The notes below the pieces were generated by a model. It was not told the origin of the DNA, did no database searches, and worked only from the letters and a program-made list of their open reading frames with translations. The position numbers were made by a program, and so were the translations under genes. A stretch of 64,000 bases of DNA from Botryosphaeria dothidea (lineage: Eukaryota; Ascomycota; Dothideomycetes; Botryosphaeriales; Botryosphaeriaceae). The stretch spans positions 496,001 to 560,000 of the forward strand of contig WWBZ02000007.1 in NCBI GenBank assembly GCA_011503125.2, in the 5' to 3' direction. Of the stretch, positions 33,130-43,254 are shown one piece after another (the stretch's first letter is position 1; the number at the start of each line of letters is the position of its first letter).

Positions 33130-34584
33130 TCATGCCCTCATCACCCTCTTCCTCTGGCTCCTACGGAGGTCCTTCTCTCTCTCCTTCTCCAAGTATTTCC
33201 TCTGCTCGTCAGCGCTCAGGTTCTTCAGCTTCCTTTCGCGCTCAGCCTTCTTGGCCTTGTCAGCCTCCAACTTCCTCTCCTCCGCCTTCTCCTCCTCGTC
33301 GACCTTCCTGATCTTGCGAATTTCGTCATCACGGGTCTGCTTGACACGGCGCAGAGCTTCCGGGCGGAAATGGGCAGCGCTAACGAGCTGGTCGGGCATG
33401 CGCAGGAAGTACTGGAACAGAGGGAGGATGTGGTCGTACTTGTCGTCGGACGGGAGGACGAAGGACAGGGAAACGCGCTTGCGGGAGACAGTGTCATCCA
33501 ACCTACAGTTTGTTAGCACGGTGGCATTGGCAGTCATACGATAGACCCAGGGTTGTACTCACTTCTTGGGCTGATCCATAGGCTGGTCAGAGACGACGAT
33601 GGCCTCCAGAGACTCACCGGCCTTCTCAATAGCCTTGAGAAGCTCGGGAGTCAGGAGAGTTTCGGTGATTTCAGCACTCTCGCTCATGACCGTGTAGAAG
33701 ATGGGAAGCTTGGCGTGATCCTTGGTCGTGGTAAGAGAAATATCATAGCGGTCGTCCCTCAGGGTCTTGATCAGATTCTTGTGCACGACAGCCCAGACGA
33801 ACCCATCGAAAGTCGAGTTGGGGACCTTGGAAGCGCTGGGAACAAGCGAGCTCTCCTTACCATCGAAGGCATAGATCGTAGCTTCGACGCGCTCAGTAGG
33901 AGCGGTTATACTCTCGAAGAAGAGGGCGAGAATAGACTCGCCGTAGCGGATCAGAGGGTTGTAACGCTTCAGCATAGACAGCTTGATGTCAATGAAAGCC
34001 GCGTTCTGACGACCCGTGGCGTAGACCTGGTACTCGTTCGCGGAGACCTCCTTCAAGAGCTCGTCGGAACTTCCGAGCTCCTCAGCGCTCAGCTTCGCAA
34101 GACCGCTGGCCTGAACATCCTCCAGGCTGGGCGCCTTCCTGCCAGAGAAACCAACGCTGGCGAATTCCTGACGCAGGAGGGGCGCATGGCTTTTGAGGAA
34201 GCCATCAGCCTTGCGCCTGTTTGCGCGCTTGCCCCAGGCATGCAGGAGCACGACGATGACGATGAACGGGAGGATGAAGGCCTCCTGGTAGAAGTCGGCG
34301 GGGGTGGTGCGCTCCCAGACGCGGTACCACTTGGTGTAGGGACGAGCAGCGCCGGTCGCAAAGGATCCGGGGGCAGCATCACTGGCGCTCAACGGGGAGA
34401 TGGAGGCTGGGCTGGGGTCCGGGGCTCCAGCAAAGTCGGCGAAGTCTGAGAGGGCGGTGTTAGCGGTCAATGGCTGGTGGGAGTGGGAGCTCGCTCAGCT
34501 GCTGCAGGCTGACGTACCGGCGTCGCCAGCGGCGGGCGCCGACGAGGGCTTGGAGCCCATGATGTTGTTGAGGAAGTTGGCCAT
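33130..34584 (-). CDS. CCDC47-like ER membrane protein (DUF1682)
   Basis: Fungal homologue of CCDC47, an ER protein of the PAT/multipass translocon in animals that helps insert membrane proteins and affects ER calcium handling. Exons 34584-34518, 34445-33563, 33502-33130 (440 aa), all GT..AG. Order: short N-terminus MANFLNNIMGSKPSS, an acidic/Pro-rich stretch, WYRVWERTTPADFYQEAF leading into one transmembrane helix at about residues 93-111 (FILPFIVIVVLLHAWG) followed by basic KRANRRK, a globular DUF1682 domain (YQVYATGRQNAAFIDIKL, FDGFVWAVVHKN, HAKLPIFYTVMSE) and a C-terminal Lys/Arg/Glu coiled coil (DEEEKAEERKLEADKAKKAE) ending in basic RRSQRKRVMRA. The coiled coil and basic end fit ribosome contact, as in CCDC47. 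The fungal role has hardly been studied. Confidence 0.88.
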
Positions 34585-35676
34585 CGTCGCAGCGACCTCT
34601 AGAGCCACCAGTCGCTCGGATTGACGGTCTAGAGAAGAGGTCGGGGGATGAAGGTGCGGTTGAGCAACGTCGTTCGTCGTCGGGGCAGCTGCGGCAAAGC
34701 AGACTTAGCGGCTCTGTAATAAGAGCGTAAGAGCCGATTCGGCCTGCCAGGAACTTTAGCGGTCCGAGAACCGCCGGGTAGTTACCCGGCGGCAATCATC
34801 ACGTGCTTGGGAGCCGTTGCGGAGAATGGTTTCTCCGAATAGCTGGTCAGCCCGCGCTAACCACTAGCCCTTTCGCTCTCTTTTTCTTTTCTCTCGATGC
34901 TTAGAATTTATTGGTAATAGTGCACACCAATCTGAGCTCAAAAGAAAAACTGCAAGTATGAGAACATGACGCAATGTACACGGCAAGGATATGAGAAGTA
35001 GTTGCCTAGCTAAGATAAAGTAGCGAAAAATTATATTCACCAGCCAAGACTCACTGCGCCTACAATGAACGAGCTCGTGTACATGATGACATTTAATATC
35101 GACAGATATAGAAACATGGGGATGGCCATTGTGGTAAAATCAATATTGCCCAAAGACGAATGTATGGGCAAAGGCGACGAGGAGAAAGCCTGGGCAGCCA
35201 AGGAACTATTACCGAAAGGCGGAATGAAAGTGTCCCAAACTCAGTCTTCATGAAGTACACACCGTGCCATGTATGGCATTTATCTATCTTCTCATAATCC
35301 GCGCCGTACGAGCCCAATTCTGCGCCTCTCATAGCCGTGAATTTCTCTCCTGCTGGTGCAACATGCGGGGTGTCATCTGTGCTATAGCGCTGGTGAGATG
35401 ATCGGTGGAGGGTTTGGCCTTCGGTAGTTCTTCCATCTTTGCATGTAAAGGTGTTTCTGCTGGAGTTTTGCTGAAAAGTGTTCATGGAATTCATCTTTGA
35501 AAGATAAAGTTGAGAAAGGTACGAACGATATTCAGGACCGGGTGTTATCTGGTTTCCTTTGCATTCCGTACTGCTCCCGGGCTGTTCTTGGCTGTCTATG
35601 TCTCGTTTGGTGTTATCATCATCATCATCATCATCATCATTATATAAAGATTTTACGTACCTCTAGAATAGTTCGT
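34585..35676. other. intergenic, no supported gene
   Basis: Promoter of the CCDC47-like gene, then AT-richer sequence. Small open frames exist on both strands near 35065-35494 but lack motifs or splice support. A short (atc)n microsatellite lies at about 35613-35640. Confidence 0.5.
35613..35640. repeat. (atc)n microsatellite
   Basis: About nine tandem atc/cat units just before the first solo LTR. Confidence 0.8.
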
Positions 35677-36156
35677 TGTTACGGCGCAGCCTCCACAGGT
35701 TGAGGAAGTTAGGGATCAGCCCCGCCGGAACGACAAGAAGTCGGGGTCATAGAGATCCGAGATCACGTGACCTCGCGCTCAACCGGACCCACCCGCTCAG
35801 ACTGCCAAGGCTGTCTGAGCAGATCCAACTCACTGAGCCATCCTGCTTAGTTACAACACCCTGCTCAGAAGACCAAAGGACGTTGAGCGCAACCCACCTA
35901 TTGAGCATATAGATTGAAGATACTCTCCTACGTGTATATAAACCACACTCCTTAGATAGCTTTGACCTTCGTGGTCAACTTCAATAACAATTCAGCATCA
36001 ATTGTTAGTAACAAGGCCTTCGCACGCAGTGCTTAGTCTTCAGTCGTCTACTCGTTCCTCGCGCACCTCTTCTTGTACCCACTCAAGGAAAACCCTCGAC
36101 ATGTTTTCTCCCTCTTTGGTGTTTGGATCCTTAGAGGTAGAGGCCCGTTCGTTACA
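35677..36156 (+). mobile_element. solo LTR, copy 1 (480 bp, + orientation)
   Basis: Starts tgttacggcgcagcc and ends cccgttcgttaca, so has the TG..CA ends of a retrotransposon LTR. It is flanked by the perfect 5-bp target duplication ttcgt (35672-35676 and 36157-36161). A TATA box (gtatataaacc, 35933-35943) divides a 5' part (putative U3) from a 3' part (putative R-U5) that is shared with the two other copies. No internal element or second LTR of this insertion is attached, which means recombination between LTRs removed the body. I infer the + orientation from the TATA position. Confidence 0.88.
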
Positions 36157-36449
36157 TTCGTCTATTTTCTTCCAATCCTGACGACCCTACCATAAAGACC
36201 AATATCCCACCAACATATTCCTCTCGGGAACGTACTCGATGATCGTATATAAATATTTTGCCCCGCCCAAGTATAGATCCACCAACACGGTCCAGGGCTC
36301 GGATCCTCAATAGTAACTCGACCCTCCCTGAAAGCCCACATTGTGTTATCTTTGCAAAAAAAAAAACTATTACATTCATGGATGTACGGGCATGATTCTT
36401 GGGTGGTTGGAAAGTATTGAGGAGTATCGTCAGCACTGAAAGGTACTGG

Positions 36450-36935
36450 TGTAACGAGTGGGCCTCTACCTCTAAGGATCCAAACACCAAAGAGGGAGAA
36501 AACATGTCGAGGGTTTTCCTTGAGTGGGTACAAGAAGAGGTGCGCGAGGAACGAGTAGACGACTGAAGACTAAGCACTGCGTGCGAAGGCCTTGTTACTA
36601 ACAATTGATGCTGAATTGTTATTGAAGTTGACCACGAAGGTCAAAGCTATCTAAGGAGTGTGGTTTATATACACGTAGGAGAGTGTCTACAATCTGTTAT
36701 TGATCTGTTTGATCTGTGCTGTCCGTTAGACAGAAGCGTGCGGATCAGACAGATCAATGTTGTTTTGATCTTATTGATCTGTTCTTGGATGCCTGAGGCA
36801 TGCGGGATCAAAGGGATCAATTCCTTGGCATCACGTGAATCACGTGACCCGTGGTGGGTCTTCACGGCGCGTGTCTGCGCCCCGCTGGCTTCCTTTCTCA
36901 TCCTATCCCGAATCTGTGAAGGCTGTGCCGTAACA
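36450..36935 (-). mobile_element. solo LTR, copy 2 (486 bp, - orientation)
   Basis: Inverted relative to copy 1. Runs from tgtaacgagtgggcc to gtgccgtaaca and is flanked by the perfect 5-bp duplication actgg (36445-36449 and 36936-36940). The first roughly 245 bases (R-U5 in its own sense) are almost identical to copy 1. The following U3 part is different and holds repeated gatctgtt/gatcaa units and two cacgtga motifs. Confidence 0.88.
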
Positions 36936-36940
36936 ACTGG

Positions 36941-37756
36941 ATAATAATCGCTAGCACCGAAAGGTACTAGAGAAAGTGATAAGAGCAACGCAATTAGCAT
37001 CATCGTGAAGTTGGATCTCTTAAGAATATTTCTTCGAACAGTGGACCAGCGACTGGATATGGAAGGAACTCAATCTGATATACACTGGAAGAGGCGCGTC
37101 GGCTTGTTCTTTATGGTGAAGCTATTGATAAGAATAAGCCTCGGGTAGACACTTATTACAAAGCGAAACTAAATCCAGGAGAAAAGGAGGAAGCTTATTT
37201 ACTTCAATAAAGTAAGGAAGCACTGCAAATTACAAAAGTAGCGGGTAGGTAAGAACTATCGACACTGCATGCTGGCACCGGCGATGGCGGTCATAAAAAT
37301 CATTTATATCACCATTCACTGAGCCTGAAATGCCCCGTTGCGCATGGGCTCGCATATGTACGAGAACAGGATCACGCGGTTTACCTTCGCAGGTTTCCGC
37401 ATAAACGACTAGGCACGAGGTGACTGATTCGTCGGCACGTGTCTGACTCCCAGCATCTGGCGCCATGAACACCAAGTCAATGTTACGGATCTACCTGTAT
37501 ATAGAGTTGTTGGGGCACGATCAGCGACTAGGCTGATCATTGCTAAACTTTTTGTCGACTGGGAGTCGACGGGAGGTTGGCCGAATGGTCTTACACACCG
37601 ACTGAAACCCAACACGGTCGGTCCGTCGTAACAGTCAAGTGGCGGAGAAGGCGGCACAGGCGATAGAATGAAGCGGCTCACAGAGTGTCGCGGCAGCATC
37701 CGCCTGCACTGAGTACAAAGGCACTGTATCGTTACTTTCTTCCCTTTATCGACTAA
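36941..37756. other. spacer between solo LTR copies 2 and 3
   Basis: 816 bases, AT-rich in the first half. No gene and no retrotransposon protein was recognised, so copies 2 and 3 are not the two ends of one element; each has its own target duplication. Confidence 0.6.
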
Positions 37757-37761
37757 CCAAG

Positions 37762-38205
37762 TGTAACGAGCGGGCCTCTACCTCTAAGGATCCAAACACC
37801 AAAGAGGGAGAAAACTTGTCGAAGGGTTTTCCTTGAGTGGGTACAAGAAGAGGTACGTGAGGAACGAGTAGACGACTAAAGACTGAGCACTGCGTGCGAA
37901 GGCCTTGTTACCAATAGAGTCCAAATTCTATTGTGAAGTTGACCACGGAGGTCAAAGCTATCTAGGGAGTACGGTTTATATGCACGTAGGAAAGTTTATA
38001 TAATCTATGTGTTGCCCTATGTCGCCGGGGCTATACTGGGCGATAGTTGCTCTATGTCGCCCGGGCTTTAGAGGGCGACATGTGGGTCCTGGTGGGGGCT
38101 CACGTGCGGGGTCACGTGGCGCCTTTCCTCTTCCCTTGGTGGGGTTCTCTCTGCGGACTCCCCCATCTTCCCTTTTCATGTTCCTGTGGAGGCTGCGCCG
38201 TAACA
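37762..38205 (-). mobile_element. solo LTR, copy 3 (444 bp, - orientation)
   Basis: Same orientation as copy 2. Runs from tgtaacgagcgggcc to gctgcgccgtaaca and is flanked by the perfect duplication ccaag (37757-37761 and 38206-38210). The R-U5 half matches copies 1 and 2 with scattered substitutions, so it is older or from a sub-family. The U3 half is again different, with two copies of a ctatgtcgcc..gggct unit and cacgtg motifs. Confidence 0.88.
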
Positions 38206-38210
38206 CCAAG

Positions 38211-39619
38211 CCTATATTCCGACTCGGTCGGTTTAAAGCAATGATGAGTCAAGGCTAGGAGACAGCTCCTGAGCTGAACACTAAAGCTTACTATATTTGT
38301 CGGCCAGTTAGGAGGTACGGCTCATACAGTCTGCCCAACCGCCCACAGTTGCGCGCTGCATCACGATATTTGCCTCCAAGACCTCCTGGCTTGGCGCACC
38401 AAGCCGCCAATGACTTTCCCTCTGGTCGTGCGCACCAAACCATCTGCCGCAGCCCGCCTGTTTCGCGCCACGTATAAACATCTCCAGAGCTTTGCGCGTC
38501 CTGATGTGCTTCCTCGGTGAGCTTGGCCATGTTTTAGTTCGCGCCGGCGGGCGGGATGTGGGCGTGGCAGGGCGCGTGTGGTGTAGTCGAGGCAGGGCTG
38601 ACAGCTGTAGGACGGCGAGTCGATCGAGTGCACGACACAGGGTATTCGACAACACTCATCTCCAAATACCATGTGCGTCCAACCGGAGATGGCCCGGCCA
38701 AGTCGCCGCACTAAGCTCGCTGATCGAATTTGCGTATTAAGGTAGCGGCACGTCGAGCTCTAATCGGACGTCTACGTATTTCAGCAGAGTAAACTCAAAG
38801 GAATGGCCTGGAGCCCGCTCCCACTTGCAAGTATAATTCTCAAAGTCGTGGCACTGTCGAGTGCAATAGCATTTAGGACTCCCTCGCCCCCTGCTGAGTC
38901 TGTTGAATCAAAGGAAGCGACATTCAGCATTGGCAAACGAATCACTTGCATGAATTTCCCTCACGATCTTCAACCTTCCGTCGTTTTGATTGTCGCCAAT
39001 GACCGCCGAGGTGACCGGCCAAATCGCCATCCGGCATGTCCCGCTGTCGAGGCTCAGGAGTCTGTGCGGCCACGACTATCTCAGACACGCGATTCTTTTA
39101 CCAATGACGACTCCACTTCCCTCTCCGTCTCTCGGTCCAGACCGCTGCCAGCCCACTTCCTAGTCAAAAGGCATAGCAGCCACGATTACTAACACGATTC
39201 GCGCCGATGGTCTAAGGGCTATGATTGCTGCCTTCCATTCGCCGAAAGCAGCAGATTCGGGTTCGAGGTAAGGAGCCGCCTGGCCCTGCTCAAAATCACC
39301 ATTTTCTAACATTGGCACAGTCCCGATCGGCGCACCAGTCCATCATGTTAATTTCTTTGTCTTGATTGTTTTTGTTCTGCAATTGAAAAGAGTACAGATA
39401 TCATTTTTTAAACTCTGGGCGGTCCAATGCTGTTGGACTCTGGAACATCGCCGGTAAGCTCTGGGTCGAATCACGAGGTTACCTCGCTTATTTCCCCACA
39501 ATCTCTGGGTGCGAGAAGGAGGCCAGGCATTGGTATGAGCGCTTTGGGTAAGGAAGGCGTCACTTCATGAAGAAAGAGAAAGGGAACTATTTCTTGTCTA
39601 GATCTTACTCTACGGGGAA
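38211..39619. other. gene-poor stretch
   Basis: 1.4 kb between the last solo LTR and the dehydrogenase gene. It contains a tRNA-Gly-like sequence (listed separately) and a 129-codon open frame at 38803-39192 with a hydrophobic start but no other support. Confidence 0.5.
39201..39275 (+). pseudogene. degenerate intron-containing tRNA-Gly(UCC)-like sequence
   Basis: The 5' half reads as a nuclear tRNA: gcgccgatggtctaagggct resembles the acceptor start plus box A/D-arm. The anticodon arm is gctgc-cttcca-(ttcgccgaa)-a-gcagc, giving anticodon TCC with a 9-base insertion where nuclear tRNA introns sit. A B-box-like gggttcgag follows. However, the T stem and the 3' acceptor strand do not pair with the 5' side, so I treat it as a relic and not a working tRNA gene. 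Confidence 0.4.
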
Positions 39620-40933
39620 TCATTTCTTTTGCTCAGGTACTTGTGTCTTCAGAGTACCTTGCTGCACCGCCAACCTCAAATTCTCCAGCACCAGCAGCTC
39701 CATATCACGCTAAACATGAACTTGTCAGCTTGGTCCATCTGTTGGACATTGAAGAAAGGCAAAACATACCTGAGTCTCGAAAGTTCCCGTTCCAATGTGA
39801 GGCAACAGCACGACATTCTCGTTCTTCAGAAGACCAGGGTGGATCTTCGGCTCTTCTTCGAACACATCCAGCCCAGCGCTCCACACCTTTCCAGCGTCCA
39901 AAGCCTCCACCAGTGCCGCTTCATCCATGACAGGTCCTCTTGCAGTGTTCACAATCACAACGCCGTCCTTCATCTTGGCGAACTCCTTGGGTCCAATGAT
40001 GTGCCTTGTTGCCGCGCTCAAGCCCAGGTTCAAGCTGATGACGTCCGAGGTGCTGAGGAGCTCGTCGAAAGAAACGTACTTGGCGTTGCCAGCTGCGGCT
40101 TCCGTGCTTTCGGCGACGCGTGATCGGTTGTGATATTGGATCTTCATTCCGAAGGCTGCGGCACGTTTTGCGACAGCACGTCCGATGCCACCCATGCCCA
40201 GGATACCCAAGGTCTTCTGGCGCGGGTCGTGGCCGAGACCGAAGCCGGAGCCTCTCCACTGATCTTGGCTCTGTCAGATCCGGTCCAGCAGAAGACAACT
40301 TGCTCCTGTGTCTTTAGTTCTCAGGGAATGCTTACTTTGGCGGACAGCGGTGAAAGGAATGGTCACACGGCGGAGGGCGCCAAGGAGGAGGAACAGGGCC
40401 ACGTCTGCAGTGGCATCGTCAACAGCCTGCGGAGTGTTTGCGACAGAAATGCCTGGGCCATTTGTTAGCCATAATGGTCTGCCGGTCCAAGTGTAGTAGC
40501 CAGCTAACCCTTGGCAGTACATGCGGCCACGTCAATGTTATCGTATCCAGCACCGTTGTGGCAGATGTATTTCAAGCTGCTCGGCAGTGCCTGGACCAAA
40601 TCTGCGTCGAAGGGACCAGTATACTGGACGACAGTCAGCTCCAGTCCTCTTTAAGGCGCCATCCAATCTCAAATCACCTTTGTGGAGTCGTTGCTACGGT
40701 AGATAGCCACGACGCTGTCGTATTTGCCGCTCTTCAAGTTGGAGAAGAACTCCTCGCGAGTGCCAGTGGGAAACTCCTGTTTGAAAGCATGTGAGAACCC
40801 AGATCACCCTACTTCCCAGACCATAATTGGCGTTCAAACTTACCAGTAGCTGCACAAACGAGGAACATTCTTCCCACTCCTTCCGAGCATGGGTGATATC
40901 ACCGATCAAGAGAGCTTGCTTTCCGGAAGACAT
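39620..40933 (-). CDS. D-2-hydroxyacid dehydrogenase (glyoxylate/hydroxypyruvate reductase type)
   Basis: NAD(P)H-dependent reductase of small 2-oxoacids, most like glyoxylate/hydroxypyruvate reductases. Exons 40933-40844, 40776-40678, 40623-40509, 40452-40336, 40263-39770, 39709-39620 (334 aa), all GT..AG. Visible parts: substrate-side N-terminal domain with ICHNGAGYDNID, NTPQAVDDATADVALFLLLGALR, WRGSGFGLGHDPR, the Rossmann NAD motif LGILGMGGIGRAVAKRA, catalytic Arg in IVNTARGPVMDE, catalytic Glu in DVFEEEPKIHP and catalytic His in LLPHIGTGT. The last exon adds the usual C-terminal helix (MELLVLENLRLAV). The exon-5 acceptor was chosen as ccaag at 40264, since the nearer cag would break the frame. 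Same strand as the SDR gene, 1.06 kb apart; a joint pathway is possible but not shown. Confidence 0.92.
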
Positions 40934-41996
40934 GTTTGGTGGCTTGCAACGTTTTCGAGAGGAACAGAGACTGGCGCTGTAATGCGGGGAGCAGAAGACG
41001 GAGTATTTGAGGGAGGGGAATGTCTTGCGCGACGCGCCGTAGGCCCCGCGAGCGCGCGATTGTGACGCTCGGGAAAGCTTTCGCGGGGCAGGGACAATGA
41101 CCTCATTGGCCGAGCGGCATTTGCTCTCGGCCACACTTCCCCGTCCGCACACGGACTTTCTCCAGACTTGCCTCACCCACACGTCTGACCAGTCAAGCCA
41201 CAGCTCGTTCGGCATCCTGCAGCCCCCCGGCCGCATCGGCATGAGCCAAGGCGCGCAACCCACTGTCAAACGGCCTTGCGAGCTCGGCCAAAATCTCCCA
41301 ATTCGGCCTGCGCCCAACCACGGTCACTCCGAGTGTCATCCCGCCAATGAGCCTCATCTCGGCGCGCGATGGAAGAGGCCTAGAAGCTGCGGTAATGATC
41401 GGCATTTGAGCAACTATCCACATCTGGGACGATTTCTCGGCGGTTCTGAATACAAGCGCAGAAACCCAAACGCCCTTCCCTCAAGGCAATTACGGAACGT
41501 CCCGTAAACGACAGAAAATTGACTCAGCATCCAAACATGGAGGCGATCCAGTTCATGAAGAATCTTCATTGCCGACCTACGTTGATCTCTACACGGAGTT
41601 GACGTACAATCCTTGGGCCTCCAACGAGGGCGATCCTCCTCGGCATAGCCAGAATTTTCATGTATGAGGAGCATCCAGAGCCAACTTCAGCAAGCTGCTT
41701 GCAGAAAGATTGTGGCCGGGTCACAGGCGCTGTCATGTTGGACAATGATGAACAGCGGACGCGGAAACATCACTTCAAATTGCCACTACGTCTCTTTGAC
41801 GAGCAAGAACCAGATCAGTCACCTGAGAAAATTGCAAGTACACAAGCAGTGAAACAGTATACCGTGTTTGGAAAGTAGTGAAAATGCCCAGTTTCTGCTT
41901 AGTGGCAGGGTTGTCTCTCAAGAGGGTATCTTTCATCTGCTGCTAATGACACATGCCCGATTGCCAGTCGTCGAGTTCTTGATATCAATATATAGC
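40934..41996. other. intergenic, no gene seen
   Basis: Promoter of the dehydrogenase and 3' flank of the SDR gene. Frames here show no motif. Confidence 0.5.
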
Positions 41997-42966
41997 CTAC
42001 TTGTGCATAAGTCCACCAGCAACCACGACGCTCTGCCCCGTACAGTACGGCGTCTTGACGAACATCTCCACGGCATTTGCCACCTCATCTGCTTTTTGTT
42101 AGCGGTACAGTCTGAAGTTCCATGGAGCGTAGCATTTACCTGGTTTTCCTAGCCTTCCTACCGGAATGGTCTCGACGACACCAGGCACTGTGTCCGTGGA
42201 CGGGAACATGCCGGTGTCGCCAATCATGGCAGGTGCCACGTCGTTGACAGTGATGCCATATTCAGCAAGCCTGGTGCTCAGGTTCTTCATCATGCCGAGC
42301 TGACCACCCTTGCTTGCTGCGTAGTGAGCGCCGTTTACACCTTTGGATCCAATTAGTTACTGTGCTCGTTTCAGATGGGCTTCTGCTTGGACGTACCAGC
42401 TCCATATGCAGCTATACTCGAGATGAAGACAATTCTGCCCCAACGCTGGTCCCTCATACCCTCAGCAACACCCTTGACAAGCAAGAACGAGGCTTTCAAG
42501 TTGGTAGCAATGGTAAGGTCAAATTCCTCAACGGGGATGTCCCAGATTTGAGGGTAGCGCTTCCCTCTTCCAGCATTGCTTCACGCACAAAGTTAGCTGA
42601 GGCACAGCAGGAAGGGCAGGAGATTTACCTGACGAGAATAGAGATGGGCTTTCCATGAGCTTTGGCGGCTTCATCACACAATGCCAGGGTCTGCTCCGTG
42701 TTGGACAAGTCTGCTTGGTGGCTGGTGATCTTGACAGAAGGAAACTCTTTCTGGAGCTGGGCGACAAGCTCATCGATGGCGGCCTTGTTCGACGAGTAGG
42801 TAAGAGCCAAGTCTACACCATAAGGGGCCAATTTACGAGCACATGCACTGCCAATTCTGCAGCATTGTTATCATCTGGATGAAACAAGGGACGGGATGTT
42901 TACGTACCCGCCAGAGGCTCCAGTGATCAGGGCCACGCGGCTCTTCAGCTCGTTTTCCGCAGACAT
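41997..42966 (-). CDS. short-chain dehydrogenase/reductase (3-oxoacyl-ACP reductase-like)
   Basis: Classical SDR oxidoreductase using NAD(P)(H); substrate unknown. Exons 42966-42908, 42856-42629, 42578-42397, 42340-42140, 42088-41997 (253 aa), all GT..AG. Motifs in order: cofactor site TGASGGIGSACA, DL site HQADLSN, the NAG motif in LVSNAGRGK, catalytic Ser in IVFISSIAA, catalytic Tyr/Lys in YAASKGG, and the C-terminal GQSVVVAGGL. Splice choices were fixed by these motifs: the first acceptor at 42857 gives GGIGS across the junction. It starts 288 bases from the divergent Zn2Cys6 regulator, which suggests that the regulator may control it. Confidence 0.92.
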
Positions 42967-43254
42967 GACGAATTCGGGAATATCAACCAGTGGATGCCGC
43001 TGAATTTCACTGGACAAGGTACGGACTTTATGGGGACTGTGAAGCACCAGCGAAGTCGGGCAAAATCTAGAGCAGGGTCCGCGGCGCCGAAGCGTCACAG
43101 GGCGCTAGCGCTCTCTCCACGCAGCGTGATGGACTGCGGGGTATGTATGCGCACGGACGGAGCGGATCCTTCGGCAATTGACCTGGTCTGCAGCTGTCGT
43201 CGCCCTCGTCGGCATCTGACAGCTCCCCGTTTCCTCTCCGCCAACTCCACAGGA
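42967..43254. promoter_or_regulatory. 288-bp bidirectional promoter region, SDR / Zn2Cys6 factor
   Basis: Short spacer between two divergent starts. Such a short shared region makes coordinate expression likely. No specific site is assigned. Confidence 0.5.

Noticed and set aside
35093..35494. 133-codon minus-strand frame beginning MNSMNTFQQ
   Set aside because: No homology recognised, no TATA or leader context, mixed hydrophobic end; could be chance in an AT-richer spacer.
36157..38205. A complete LTR retrotransposon bounded by copies 2 and 3
   Set aside because: Each LTR has its own different 5-bp target duplication, and the 0.8-kb spacer has no gag/pol-like frame, primer-binding site or polypurine tract that I can recognise.
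38803..39192. 129-codon frame with a hydrophobic start (possible small secreted protein)
   Set aside because: The hydrophobic stretch is weak, there are no Cys pairs or other support, and it lies next to the transposon-rich island.
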